From Ophiostoma sp. CBS 140.51 (taxonomy: Eukaryota; Ascomycota; Sordariomycetes; Ophiostomatales; Ophiostomataceae), in contig JANSLP010000073.1 of assembly GCA_029298735.1 (NCBI GenBank), positions 1-64,000 on the forward strand: a stretch of 64,000 nt of DNA, in the 5' to 3' direction. This document shows, piece by piece, positions 45,817 through 55,973 of this stretch; within the stretch, counting starts at the first letter, position 1, and each line of letters begins with the position of its first letter. Below the pieces are notes generated by a model. That model was given only the letters and a program-made list of their open reading frames with translations, was not told the DNA's origin and made no database searches. The translations under genes were made by a program, and so were the position numbers.

Positions 45817-47973
45817 ATGTCTTCATCTGTGTACTTCAAGTTCAAGTCACAAAAGGAGCCGACACGAGTCGAGTTCGACGGCACAGGCATCTCGGTGTTC
45901 GAGCTGAAGCGCGACATCATCATCACGAGCGGTCTCGGTGATGGCACAGACTTTGATCTGGCGATATATACCGAAGACGGAAAAGAAGGTAAGTACATTT
46001 GTAGGCACATAATTTCTGATAAAGTCGACACGTGACTAACAGTAACAGAATACGACGATGACACAACCATCATCCCGCGGTCGACGACCGTGGTAGCCCG
46101 GAGGTTACCACCGATGAAGCCGGGTGCCGGCCGTGCAGCACGCTACGTGTCTGGCAAGATGCCGGTGAACGCCAAGAACGCGTCCCGGCGCGAGCAGACT
46201 GCCAAGGCTACGGCCAAGAGCACATCCAACGCCATCGAGCAGATGAACAACGCCATGACGGAGGACGAGAAGCTGCAGGCCATGTTTGCGGCACAGTCGG
46301 AGCAGTGGAACGCACAACAAGAGGAGATGTCACACCAGACACCCATCTTCAAGCCAGGCACCCGGAGGCCGGCTAACGTTCCCGACCACGAACCACCCAA
46401 CGGCTACATCTGCTATCGGTGCGGTGAAAAGGGCCACTGGATCCAGCTGTGTCCGACCAACGACAACCCTGAGTTTGACAACCGGCCCCGCGTGAAACGT
46501 ACGACGGGCATCCCGCGGTCGTTCCTCAAGACGGTGGACAAAGCCGCCGTGCTGGCCCAGGCGGCCGAGGACGACACCAAGGCACCGTCGGGCATCATGG
46601 TCAACGCGGACGGCGACTTTGTGATTGCCGAGCCGGACAAGGCGTCGTGGGAGAAGTTCCAGGCCAAAACCAAATCGGGCGCGGCAGCACAAGAGGTGGC
46701 TGCGCTCGGCGACAAGGCGCTGCAGGAGCGGGGACTAGAGTGCCCGATCGACAAGAAGATGTTCATAGACCCAATGAAGACGCCGTGCTGCTCAAGGACG
46801 TATTGCAATGATTGCATTACCAATGCGCTAATTGAGAGCGACTTTGTCTGTCCTGGTTGCCAGTCAGAAGGTGTTCTGATTGACGACCTCAAGGCTGACG
46901 AGGAGGCCGAGCAAAAGATCCAGGAGTACCAAAATGACAAGGATGCGAACCAGAAGAAGGCGGCAGCGGGTGGCGAGGAAGCCAAAAAGGACGAGAAGGC
47001 TGCGGCAGACGCGAGCACAACATCACCAAAGCCAGCAGGTGCGACACCAGCAACAACAGATGCCAAGTCGACAACCGATGCAACATCCAAAGCCGGCAGC
47101 AAATCACCAACTGCTGCAGCGGCTTCAACGTCCACACCACAACCTGAGGTTGCGGCCCAAAAAGACGGCGCCGCATCAACCGATGTGTCTGTCGGCCAAC
47201 AAGTCAACAACAAGAAGCGCCCCGCCGACACGGAAGCCGTCAACCCCAAGATCCCCAAAGCACCCAAGGCCATGCAACAACAGCAGCAGCAGCAACAACA
47301 ACAAAACGCCCAGATGATGGGCGGTTTTGGCATGAACGGCATGAACGGCATGGGCGACATGAGCGCCATGGGGATGAACGGCATGGGCATGCCCGGAATG
47401 ATGAACATGGACAACATGGGCATGATGCCGTTTGGCGGGATGCCGATGATGAATTTCGGTATGAACGGCATGGGCGGCAACATGGGCAACATGAACATGA
47501 TGAACCCGATGATGGGGATGAACGGGATGAACGGATACGGCAACGGTGGTGGCTACAACAACTACAACAACAATGGTGGTTATGGCCGTGGTAACTACAA
47601 CAACAACAACTGGAACAATGGCAACCGCGGCGGTTACAATAATGGCGGCTACAACAACCACCACAACCAGCGGTACAACAACTACAACAACCAGGGCCAG
47701 GGCCACAACAACTACAGCCAGAACAACAACCACCAAAGCAACAACAACCACGCCAACAACAACAATGGCGGCGGCGGCATGATTGGCAGCAATGGAAACA
47801 ACCAGGCCAATATGCAGGGCAATGGTGTTGGCAATGGTGCCGGCCCCAACAACGGCGGCGGCAACAACAATGGCGGCCCTGAGGACGACGCCTACTTCCG
47901 CAAGCCCGTCAACCCAACGCGGCACTTTAACAAGCCTAAGCGTGTGCGGCCGAGCGACTACCGTGAGCTATGA
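45817..47973 (+). CDS. mpe1: MPE1/RBBP6-type subunit of cleavage and polyadenylation factor
   Basis: RING-type protein of the nuclear mRNA 3'-end processing complex. Exons 45817..45988 and 46049..47973 give 698 residues. Domains in order: N-terminal DWNN ubiquitin-like domain (residues 1-75, split by the intron), CCHC zinc knuckle at 179-192 (C-Y-R-C-G-E-K-G-H-W-I-Q-L-C), and a RING/U-box-like finger from Cys289 (C-P-I-D-K-K-M-F-I-D-P through C-P-G-C). A low-complexity Ala/Lys/Thr linker follows, then ten Gln at 467-476, a Met/Gly/Asn repeat region (N-G-M-N-G-M-G units) and an Asn/Gly/Tyr-rich segment. The C-terminal end is basic, K-R-V-R-P-S-D-Y-R-E-L. The domain order is diagnostic; the long prion-like tail is unusually rich. 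Confidence 0.95.
47275..47787 (+). repeat. Low-complexity coding repeats in MPE1 (poly-Q, NGMG, N/G/Y-rich)
   Basis: Mixed CAA/CAG run of ten codons (47275-47304), then repeated atgaacggc/atgggc units, then aacaac-rich codons for Asn with Gly and Tyr. This gives a prion-like composition. It could vary in length between strains. Confidence 0.85.
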
Positions 47974-48641
47974 GAAGTTGCCACGATTCTGACGTCGCAC
48001 TCCGCCACCGCTTCTAATTTGCCCTGATTTGATACCCCCATCCCATCCTATCTCTCTTTTCTTTCTTCTTCTCTGCCGCCAAACAAAGGACGGCATGTAC
48101 ATAGTGTTTTTCTTTTCCTCCTGTATACAAACAAACAAACATACATACAAATAACTCACCCCAAAAGATGGGCACTGATTTTTTCTCTCTCGAAGCCTTT
48201 TCTCCTTTTATTGCTTGTTCCAGTGGTTCGCAACCCGTTTCTCTTTGCTTTCTTTTCTTTATTTGTTTTATCAAGAGAGATTGATATGGCTCGGGTGTTT
48301 TGGTGGTTACGGCGCTGTGTTTTGCTGTGCTTTCAAGGAGAAAGAGGCACATAGAAAAATAAAAATAAACTATTCTTACTTAGCTCTTGATTTCTCCATT
48401 ACGTTTTGTGAAATATGTAGATGCAATTTTGACATGTGGTGATGTCGTAGATTCATAGAGTGAAGTCCAAATGACCAATGGCAGGCGTCGTATTAATGTA
48501 CAGTGCCGTACCGTGCATATACTGTGGGTCCATTCTGCACCTTCCAGCACCCGATTTTCACAGCTCCGATCAACCTCGGCGGACGGAAGTGACGACAGTT
48601 ACTCCTTCCTTTGTACCACATTTATATCTTCACTCACCACA
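47974..48641. other. Intergenic MPE1-SDHAF3
   Basis: This 668-base spacer lies between same-strand genes. It carries the MPE1 3' flank, with C/T-rich then AT-rich sequence at 48030-48430, and the SDHAF3 promoter. No other gene is supported. Confidence 0.55.
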
Positions 48642-49164
48642 ATGCGCCCCTCACTCCGATTACTAGCCTCTGCCGCGGCAGGCCCCAAGTCGGGCAGCCT
48701 GCGGCCAGCACCTATGGCGCTCCTGCCGCCCATACCGCTGTATCGCCGGCTGCTGCGGGCGCACCGCAAGTTCTTGCCGCACGAGATGCGCACGCTGGGC
48801 GACGAGTATATCAAGGCCGAGTTTCGTGCGCACCGCAAGGTGGATAATCCGCAACATCTGGTAGGCCCGCCGTCTGTTCCGACAATTGAATGTTCATGGC
48901 TAACAGTGTAGATCGGCTTCCTTACCGAGTGGCAGTTGTATGCACAAAAGATTGAGGGCGACTCGTGGGTGGGCGAAAAGCTAGATCCGGTCAAAGTGGC
49001 CAAGATGAATGGTAAGTCCAAGCACTCGCTCTTGTATGATTTGTACGTGGATACTGACGACGGCAGACCAACAAGTTGGCCAGCTGTACGAGCTGATGGT
49101 AGCAATACGAAAGCATCGGGACAACGAAGGTGAAGATCCCAATGAGGGTAAGGAGTCGTCATGA
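48642..49164 (+). CDS. sdh7: Succinate dehydrogenase assembly factor 3 (SDHAF3/ACN9), LYR protein
   Basis: Mitochondrial matrix LYR-family chaperone that helps mature the iron-sulfur subunit of succinate dehydrogenase (yeast Sdh7/Acn9). Exons 48642..48860, 48912..49011 and 49067..49164 give 138 residues. The start is a basic presequence (M-R-P-S-L-R-L-L-A). The LYR motif is L-Y-R-R-L-L-R-A-H-R-K-F-L-P, then the family signature G-D-E-Y-I-K-A-E-F-R-A-H-R-K-V-D-N-P and G-F-L-T-E-W-Q-L-Y-A. The second exon is only 100 bases. The charged C-terminus ends G-K-E-S-S. The sequence matches ACN9 along its full length. Confidence 0.95.
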
Positions 49165-49180
49165 AGGACACGAGAACTAG

Positions 49181-49206
49181 AAAAGAAAAGAAAAGAAAAG
49201 AAAAAG
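49181..49206. repeat. (AAAAG)n microsatellite
   Basis: Four to five units of aaaag directly after the SDHAF3 stop, in the convergent gap with the DHR2 gene. It is a simple repeat with no evident function. Confidence 0.8.
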
Positions 49207-49353
49207 GTTACACTGTACGATAGGGTATATATTGTCTAGACTAACGCTCTGAAAAGTAAAACAAACACCATATGAATGAATATGATATCCCAAAGATCAT
49301 GAAAATAAATTTGCCCAAAATGATACAATCTTTCTGCTACGCACCCTCGCACT

Positions 49354-51810
49354 TTACCCAATCTGCTGCGACCGCAGTGCCTCGATGATCCAGTCGCTTT
49401 GCACGGCACTCACTTTCCGCGCATAGTTCTTGGTCGTAAACACCTGCTCCAGGTACATGATAGCCTCCGTCTTGCGGCCGTGCAGCACACTCGACGGGTG
49501 GATGGCCACGACGTGCTTGCCTTCGGTCGTAATGTAGCTGCCGTCGGGCGCCAGCATGGCCGTCTTGAGCACGAAGCCACCCAGGAAACAGCGTAGCAGG
49601 GCATCCGTGCGGTCGGGCGACAGCGGCACAAAGTTGTCCTCAGACAGCGCTTCGTTGGACTCGGCCACTTCATCGGCCGTCAGCATCTTTTGGCGCACAC
49701 AAATGCCGCGCAGTTGGCGGCGAATGTTGATGGCCTGGCGCATGTTGCGCAGGTTGATGCGGCGCTGTTTGCACCAGGGTTTCCACAAGTTGCTGCGCAC
49801 GCCCACAAGACGTTGCATGGTCGTAAGGTAGGTCAGCAGGTCACCTTCACGACGGAACAGCTCCTTGCGGAATTCTTCGACGTCGTCGCGGTCCTGTTCG
49901 GACTGCAGGCGCATAAAGATGTCGTCGCCGGCCGTCAGGCAGGCCACAATATCAATGGCCTCGAGCAGACACCCCGCCTTGGCGGCATCCAACAGCACGC
50001 GGCCAAAGGGCGCCGACACGGGCAGAAGCGACATGGTACGACCGTCCTCAGTGATACTAACATCATCCGCTAGCGCGTCCAGCCGGCGCAGCTGGATCAA
50101 CGAGCGCTCCATCAGATCGTGGTCGGGTTCGTCCATCAGCGGGAACGTAAACGTGTTGTCGATGCCGCGGGCCTTCATGGTCAGAACAGCGCCCAAAATG
50201 TCGATACGCAAGATTTCGGGCAGCTCGACAGGTGCGAGGTCCTGGTTGTACGACTCTTCCGTGTACAGCCGGAAACATTTGCCGGGGCCCTCACGACCAG
50301 CACGACCGGCGCGCTGGATGGCCGACGACTTGGCAATGGGCTTGGCTAGCAGCGACTCGAGACCCAGGCGGGCACGGAACATTTTGACTTTGGCTTTGCC
50401 GTTGTCGACAACATAACGCACACCGGGCACGGTGACGGAGGTTTCGGCAATGTTGGTGGCAAGCACGACTTTGCGGGTAAAGGGCTTGCTGGCGGGCTGG
50501 AAGGCCTTGTTCTGGGCCTCAATCGACAACTGGCCGTAGAGCGGGCAGGCCTCGATGTGCGGCACATTGGACGCCAGGTTGGCAGCGCGCTCGTCGATGA
50601 GGCCCTTGGCAGCATCAATCTCTTCCTGGCCGGATAAAAAGGCCAAAATGTCACCTGGTAGTGGCTCCTGGACATGAATCTGGAAGACCGTCTTGACCAG
50701 GGCCTCCAAAATGTCCTCGACCGGCTCCGGTGTGTGGACGAGCTCGACAGGGAACTGGCGGCCGGGGATGTGCAGGACGTCGACCTTGGCTCTTCGTGGC
50801 GGGCGAGGAATTGATGGCACCACTGCTTGTTGCGCAGATGCTGCACTTTCTGTGAAATAGGAGTGGATTTTGTCCACGTCGGCCGTAGCACTCATGACCA
50901 CCACTTTGAGAGGGTGCTTGGCGTCGCGCCGTTGCCGTTTTTGCAGGGCCGTCTCTGCTTCACCACCATCTTTCGAATCGACTTTGCCATTGGCAGACGC
51001 TTCAAGGATTTGCCGCAAGAAACCTAACAAAAGATCCGCATCCACACTCCGCTCGTGCACCTCATCCACCACGATAGCACTGTACTGCCGCAGCGCCGGG
51101 TCCCGCACCATTTCTTGTAGCAGCATACCCTCTGTCAAAAACTTGACTTTAGTGCCCTTGGGTACCTTGTGGTCAAAACGGACAGAGTAACCGACACGGC
51201 CCTTGGCGTTGGGATCGTTGGTGTCAATCTCGGTGAGAGGGGTGCCCATTTCACGCGAGACACGGTTGGCCAGTGTCGTGGCGGCGACTCGACGCGGCTG
51301 CGTAATGGCGACGAGTCCTGTACACCACGGCTCCGTACAAAGGTACTGCGGCACCTGTGTACTCTTGCCGGAACCCGTCTCACCAACCAGGATCAGCACA
51401 TCGCTCAGCCGCAACGCCTGGCGAATCTGGTTGCGGCTGTCCCAGATGGGCAGGGCTTTGCGCGTGGCAAAGAGTGACGGGTCGCCCGAGATGTGGTCGT
51501 TGCCGCGGAAGCTGTTGGCGGGCTGCTTGCCTCGCCGCCGTTTGCGGTCATTTGTGGCGGAAGAGGGCTTTGTGTCGGCAGTGAATGCGGCTTCTGTTGG
51601 TTCCTCTGGTGCATCTTCTGCATCCTTCATATCGTGATCCTCGTCGTCCGGCTTGTCATCATCTTTTGAAGCCTTCTCGCCCTCTTTCTTGTCGTCTTTT
51701 GACGGCCCGTTGAAGAAAAAGTCTAGGTCAATTGTGCCGTTGCCGACTTTGTAGACATGTTTGGACTTTTGGTCGGCTTTTCGCCGCCTAGACTTGGGCA
51801 CCGTTGACAT
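49354..51810 (-). CDS. dhr2: DEAH-box RNA helicase, DHR2/DHX33 type
   Basis: Intronless gene for 818 residues. The N-terminus is basic then highly acidic (D-K-P-D-D-E-D-H-D-M-K-D). The segment S-L-F-A-T-R-K-A-L-P-I-W leads into the core: G-E-T-G-S-G-K-S-T-Q-V-P-Q-Y-L near residue 143, D-E-V-H-E-R near 250, S-A-T-A-D-V-D, L-A-T-N-I-A-E-T-S-V-T-V-P-G and Q-R-A-G-R-A-G-R-E-G-P-G. HA2 and OB-fold domains follow. Yeast Dhr2 is a nucleolar helicase for 18S rRNA processing; mammalian DHX33 is the closest relative. The S-L-x-A-T-R-K-x-L-P-I-W entry favours the Dhr2 branch over Prp-type helicases. I placed the start at the ATG giving M-S-T-V-P-K-S-R-R-R, with no earlier in-frame ATG seen nearby. Confidence 0.92.
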   Translation of the reverse strand: MSTVPKSRRRKADQKSKHVYKVGNGTIDLDFFFNGPSKDDKKEGEKASKDDDKPDDEDHDMKDAEDAPEEPTEAAFTADTKPSSATNDRKRRRGKQPANSFRGNDHISGDPSLFATRKALPIWDSRNQIRQALRLSDVLILVGETGSGKSTQVPQYLCTEPWCTGLVAITQPRRVAATTLANRVSREMGTPLTEIDTNDPNAKGRVGYSVRFDHKVPKGTKVKFLTEGMLLQEMVRDPALRQYSAIVVDEVHERSVDADLLLGFLRQILEASANGKVDSKDGGEAETALQKRQRRDAKHPLKVVVMSATADVDKIHSYFTESAASAQQAVVPSIPRPPRRAKVDVLHIPGRQFPVELVHTPEPVEDILEALVKTVFQIHVQEPLPGDILAFLSGQEEIDAAKGLIDERAANLASNVPHIEACPLYGQLSIEAQNKAFQPASKPFTRKVVLATNIAETSVTVPGVRYVVDNGKAKVKMFRARLGLESLLAKPIAKSSAIQRAGRAGREGPGKCFRLYTEESYNQDLAPVELPEILRIDILGAVLTMKARGIDNTFTFPLMDEPDHDLMERSLIQLRRLDALADDVSITEDGRTMSLLPVSAPFGRVLLDAAKAGCLLEAIDIVACLTAGDDIFMRLQSEQDRDDVEEFRKELFRREGDLLTYLTTMQRLVGVRSNLWKPWCKQRRINLRNMRQAINIRRQLRGICVRQKMLTADEVAESNEALSEDNFVPLSPDRTDALLRCFLGGFVLKTAMLAPDGSYITTEGKHVVAIHPSSVLHGRKTEAIMYLEQVFTTKNYARKVSAVQSDWIIEALRSQQIG

Positions 51811-52497
51811 GATGTGTGGTTGTTGGTGAAAAGGGTACAAAAGGATGTCAAACTGCCACTGAAAATGAGAATTTTAGGTACAGAGTGATAACTTCATGTA
51901 TTTTCACAGTGTTTGGTACCAAGGCTGAAATTTTTGGTCGGCATTGCCGTAAATGGAAAGAAGCTCGTCGAGTCACGTGGTGATAAGAGTAAATGGAAGT
52001 ATATGTGGGTCCTTCCTTCGTGTTACTGAACTGGGTGGGACTGCCCTATTACGACAAGGCTGCGACTTTTAAGGGTCCTTAGCCATCAATGACCTCAACA
52101 CAACATCACCGTTGGTCGTTTTGTTGGTTCTCGTTGGAAAATACATACGTGTACTGAGCTTGTACTTTGTAGACGTTACACATGCGAAATTTGGGGGTTT
52201 CGTCGTTAATTTAACTGTTGGTTTTTTTGTTCCCACCTCTCCCGTTTTCTCCTTTCTCTTTTTTTCCTTTCTCCTTACTTTTCGTCGGTTTTGTTCTCTT
52301 CTTTCTCTTTTTTTTGGTCTCATTTTCTTCTATTATCAATTTTCAATTCCCTCCATCCTTTTATCATTTATCAACATTCATTCGACAGCTTCATATTTCT
52401 ATGTTCTTCCTACAGGCATATTTTGCATACTTCAATTCCCTCCTTGCCTCTTTTCCAGCTCGCCTTTTCTCCCATTCACCCATCAGCAACCAGCAAA
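51811..52497. promoter_or_regulatory. Divergent promoter region, DHR2 and HNH-like gene
   Basis: This 687-base head-to-head gap separates the two genes. It holds a GTCACGTG octamer at 51972-51979 and a strongly T/C-rich leader at 52215-52490 before the plus-strand start. No other gene is seen. Confidence 0.5.
51972..51979. promoter_or_regulatory. GTCACGTG box
   Basis: E-box/CDE1-type motif about 160 bases upstream of the DHR2 start. It is identical to the octamer upstream of MRF1 at 35193-35200. Motif identity only. Confidence 0.3.
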
Positions 52498-53644
52498 ATG
52501 TTTTCTGCTCCTTTCAAGTTGATTGAGCGGTACAGGTCGCAAGAGCCTGACCCGGAACCGTCTGACACGGAAGTCGAGGATGTTGCTTCAGAGTTTGTCA
52601 AAATACATTTTGGCGATGAAGCTTGCTTGATGCAAATGGACGAACATATTCATCGACTGTGGATGTTTAGCAAGCTCGTCCATCTGTTTATAGCCCCTAT
52701 AGACTCTGAAGAACGGACAGTTCCTTTGCATGTATCGGCCTTGGCCGTGAGCATGGTTCTTCCGCTGGACCAGATCCAGCAAATTCTGCTCAAGAACGAG
52801 GGAAAGACGATTTACCAGTGCCGAGCGGTGTATCTTCTGCTCAACGATATTTCGCGCGCGACGGTGAAGGCGTGTAAGAGCCCGTCATTGAAAGAGGGAA
52901 ATGAAATGATAACTGCTGATGCTAACTTTCATAGTCAAAACGCATAAATGACCAGCCCCGAAGCCGAGCAAAAACCCCAAAGCCAATACGACGCACGCCG
53001 CACACGCCTTGGTGTACAACACGGTTATGCAGCAAGAAGTCAAGAAAGTCACCCTCCAACGAGACAACAACCGTTGCGCCATTACCGACCGACTCGACGA
53101 CAACCTTCGAGTGGTACGCATCTTTGGTATTACCGCCGACCACGGCCCCGAATGGGCCATGACCGCCCTCGAGGAGCTGTTAGCTCTGTGGCCCAAAGAG
53201 ACCGCCAAAACGTGGATCGAGGCCTGCCGCAACAAGTTGTTGACGGTGTCGGCGGCAAACATGTTGACGATGCACCCGGATCTGTACAAAGTCTGGAAGG
53301 AGGGTTGGATTGGGTTGAAGCCGCTGCCGCCGCCCCAAGAAGCCGGGGAGGAGGAGAACGCAAACATTATTCAAATTGAGGTCCACTGGCTGCGACGAAA
53401 CCTTACGAAACCGTCCAATTTGATTGTAAGTAACGGCATGGACGCGGACAATGTGCTCTGCACGATGGACGGTTACTACAACGACAACTACTTTATATCT
53501 GGCGATGTCATTACGATCCAAGCCGACAACCCCAAGCACTTGCCATCGCGGACCCTGTTGGAGCTGCAGTGGACTTTTTCACGCATGGCCGCCATATCTG
53601 GGCTTGACTCAGAGTATTGGAAAAAGCAGAAGGCAGAAAAATAA
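52498..53644 (+). CDS. Degenerate HNH-nuclease-like fungal protein
   Basis: Two exons, 52498..52873 and 52956..53644, join to 354 residues. The first exon encodes a helical domain (M-F-S-A-P-F-K-L-I-E-R-Y) unknown to me. The second contains R-D-N-N-R-C-A-I-T-D and later L-T-V-S-A-A-N-M-L-T-M-H-P-D-L-Y-K-V-W, which align with the fungal HNH family pattern R-D-x-x-x-C-x-x-T-G ... A-H-I ... E-N ... L-H-x-x-W. The expected first His (A-H-I) reads V-R-I and the last (L-H) reads L-Y, while the Asn remains, so nuclease activity is doubtful. The join needs the second AG after the branch site (52954-52955); the first AG (52933-52934) leads straight to TGA and a 130-residue product. Family call is moderate; function is unknown. 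Confidence 0.6.
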
Positions 53645-54334
53645 GAGGATATCGAGAAGATTGGTGAAAGTGCCCGTGTCTCACTGGCTGGCAAGTCATT
53701 ACAACGAAACTGGGACGGACACTGTGAGTGCTGGCGTTGTTGGCATCATTTTATCGGGCTCCGGAGCCCATTATTTAGATGGATTAATATAAAATAAAGA
53801 TACCCAGGGTAGTATGATCAAGAACAAAATTTTGAAAGACATTTTGTTATCCAACATACACGTAATTTACAAATGACTTTATTCGGTTTTATATCAGATC
53901 GCCAACTCACTGTTGACCACTAATGTTACAGCGGATGACAGGCGGGCCTAGACCTGCCTGTTCGCTAAAAATAACACCTATTCAAGCTTTTTTGTAGCGG
54001 CCCACTAGCGCATCCTTTCACTGGCCATAATTAATTGGGGGGTCTTCGTCAGCCTTGTCGCAACATCTCCCCTTTTCAACTCGTTGTTTTTCTTTATCCT
54101 TCTGCCTACTGTGATCTCTCGTATTTATCCGCGCAACACGCAACTCTCCTCGCACCGGACAGACCGGAAAGCTGCAGCGAGATCGATCGCGACCAACAAG
54201 TCTGCTCATTCCCTTCTCCAAATTCTCCAATTGCCAAGAAGCCTACAACCTACGACCTAAAGCTCCCTCAACCTGCTATCCTCGATTCGACCACTCTCAC
54301 ATCATCCACCTCATACCACCTCCCGCCCCTCACA
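53645..54334. other. Intergenic HNH-like gene to ISC1
   Basis: This 690-base spacer is AT-rich to about 53900, then carries the ISC1 promoter and a C-rich leader (54040-54334). The frame stays open upstream of the chosen ISC1 ATG, but no upstream in-frame ATG with family similarity is seen. Confidence 0.5.
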
Positions 54335-55846
54335 ATGGCCGATCTTTTCGAAATCAGCGCTCTCACGCTCAACTGCTGGGGCCTCAAGTACATCTCGGCC
54401 CTCCGCACAGACCGTCTCGCCGAGATTGGCCGTCGTATTGCCGTCCTCGCCTCGTCGTCTTCTTCTCCGTCGACAACGCCCCTCTCGATCGTCGCCCTCC
54501 AAGAGTGCTGGTGCTACGAAGACTTCGCCGCCATCCACGAGTTGACGCGCCACGAACTGCCTTATGCCAAGTTTTTCCATGCGGGCGTCTGGGGCGCGGG
54601 TCTGGCCGTTTTGTCGCGGTGGCCGATTACCTCGACTAGCATGACACCTTACGCCCTGAACGGCCGCCCGACGGCCTTCTGGCGCGGCGACTGGTTTGTC
54701 GGCAAGGGACTGGCGAGTGCGACAGTCAAGGTGGATGACGCGACCACTCTGGAAGTCCTGGTCACCCACACGCATGCGCCCTACGAGGGCGGCCAACCGG
54801 ACGACTCGTACCTGCTGCATCAGGTGGCACAGACGTGGGAGGCCGGTAAACGGATCCGGGCGGCGGCCGAGCGGGGTCGGTTGGTGCTGGCCATGGGTGA
54901 TTGGAACATGACGCCCGATTCCTTGCCGTATCAGTCACTCTACCTCGGTGCGGGGTCTTCTGGTGATGCATCCTCACCCTTTGTCCTCCACGATACGTGG
55001 CGCGACCTGCATCCGAATGCGGCGCTTGGCAACTCGTACAACCCGCTCGAGCAGGCGCGGCAGCAGCGACACAACCCACAGGGCCAACAGACGGTCCCTA
55101 CGGCCGCCTTCAACTTGGCCGAGAACGGCACCGCCTCGGACAACGTCCTCAATACGTGGCGGTGGCCCAAGGACAAGCAGAAGCGGCTGCAAAAGGCCTA
55201 CGCTCGGAGGCAGACTGCAGCCAGCGCCGGGGAAGATATTGCTAGTGAATTTGTCATTGCACCGGACACGCCTGACCCGCGCGCCAAGCGGCTCGACTAC
55301 ATCTTTTATGCCGCGCCGTGCCCGCCAGCCGTATCGACGCCCCCGGCATCTCTCTGGCGCACAAAGACGGCCCGCATCGCCATGGTGGAGCCGCATCCGA
55401 CGCTTGGCTGCTCTGTGAGTGACCATTATGCTGTTGCCGTCACTCTTGTCAGAGAGCCTGCTTCTGCAGGAACAATACAGGTGGATACCGCCGGCGTACC
55501 GACCGTCCTCCCCTCTACCTTTAACAACGTCCTGGCCGAGTTGGACCGGTACATGGCCCGCGAGCAAAGCCAGCGGTACTGGCGCGGTGTGCACTTTTTC
55601 GTGTCGGTGGCCGTCACGATTGGCTGCTACGTTGCCGTCTGGTTCAGTCCGCGCAACTTTGTCGCCTTCTTGTTGACACTGCTGGCCAGCCTGGGCCTGG
55701 CCACAGGCGTCGTCGACGGCCTGATTGCCTTGCTCTTCTTTGGCTCCGAGATCCGCTACATCAAGGATTTCCAATGGGAGATTGACAACGCAAAAGCCGC
55801 TGCGTCTTCTGTACGAGCACCCTCATCACATGTAGAAGACAAGTAG
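54335..55846 (+). CDS. isc1: Inositol phosphosphingolipid phospholipase C (ISC1, neutral sphingomyelinase family)
   Basis: Membrane-bound Mg-dependent phosphodiesterase that releases phytoceramide from inositol phosphosphingolipids; yeast Isc1 sits in the ER and moves to mitochondria. Intronless, 503 residues. The DNase-I-like fold shows the metal-binding Glu57 in Q-E-C-W, the P-loop-like G-K-G-L-A-S at 123-128 required in yeast Isc1, H-T-H-A-P-Y, Asp189 in G-D-W-N, and catalytic Asp363-His364 in S-D-H-Y-A-V. Two C-terminal membrane spans (about residues 428-475) end in a short cytosolic tail, as in the family. All catalytic residues are present. The gene is convergent with the kinase gene, 127 bases between stops. 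Confidence 0.95.
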   Translation: MADLFEISALTLNCWGLKYISALRTDRLAEIGRRIAVLASSSSSPSTTPLSIVALQECWCYEDFAAIHELTRHELPYAKFFHAGVWGAGLAVLSRWPITSTSMTPYALNGRPTAFWRGDWFVGKGLASATVKVDDATTLEVLVTHTHAPYEGGQPDDSYLLHQVAQTWEAGKRIRAAAERGRLVLAMGDWNMTPDSLPYQSLYLGAGSSGDASSPFVLHDTWRDLHPNAALGNSYNPLEQARQQRHNPQGQQTVPTAAFNLAENGTASDNVLNTWRWPKDKQKRLQKAYARRQTAASAGEDIASEFVIAPDTPDPRAKRLDYIFYAAPCPPAVSTPPASLWRTKTARIAMVEPHPTLGCSVSDHYAVAVTLVREPASAGTIQVDTAGVPTVLPSTFNNVLAELDRYMAREQSQRYWRGVHFFVSVAVTIGCYVAVWFSPRNFVAFLLTLLASLGLATGVVDGLIALLFFGSEIRYIKDFQWEIDNAKAAASSVRAPSSHVEDK

Positions 55847-55973
55847 CCGTTGTGTGTTGGACAAAGCATTTGTTTTCTCATAATTAGACTAATAAGCAAT
55901 ACGGCAAACCTAATAATAATAATTTGTATACTCTATTCCAGTTGTCTTTCCTGTTCATATTCTCTGACCAAGA

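Noticed and set aside
47176..47925. Val/His-rich minus-strand frame over MPE1
   Set aside because: Antisense of the Asn/Gly/Met repeats, with no family signal.
52949..52951. Editing or readthrough of the TGA in the HNH-like gene
   Set aside because: The A of TGA has G on its 5' side, a poor editing context, and a simple alternative acceptor removes the codon.
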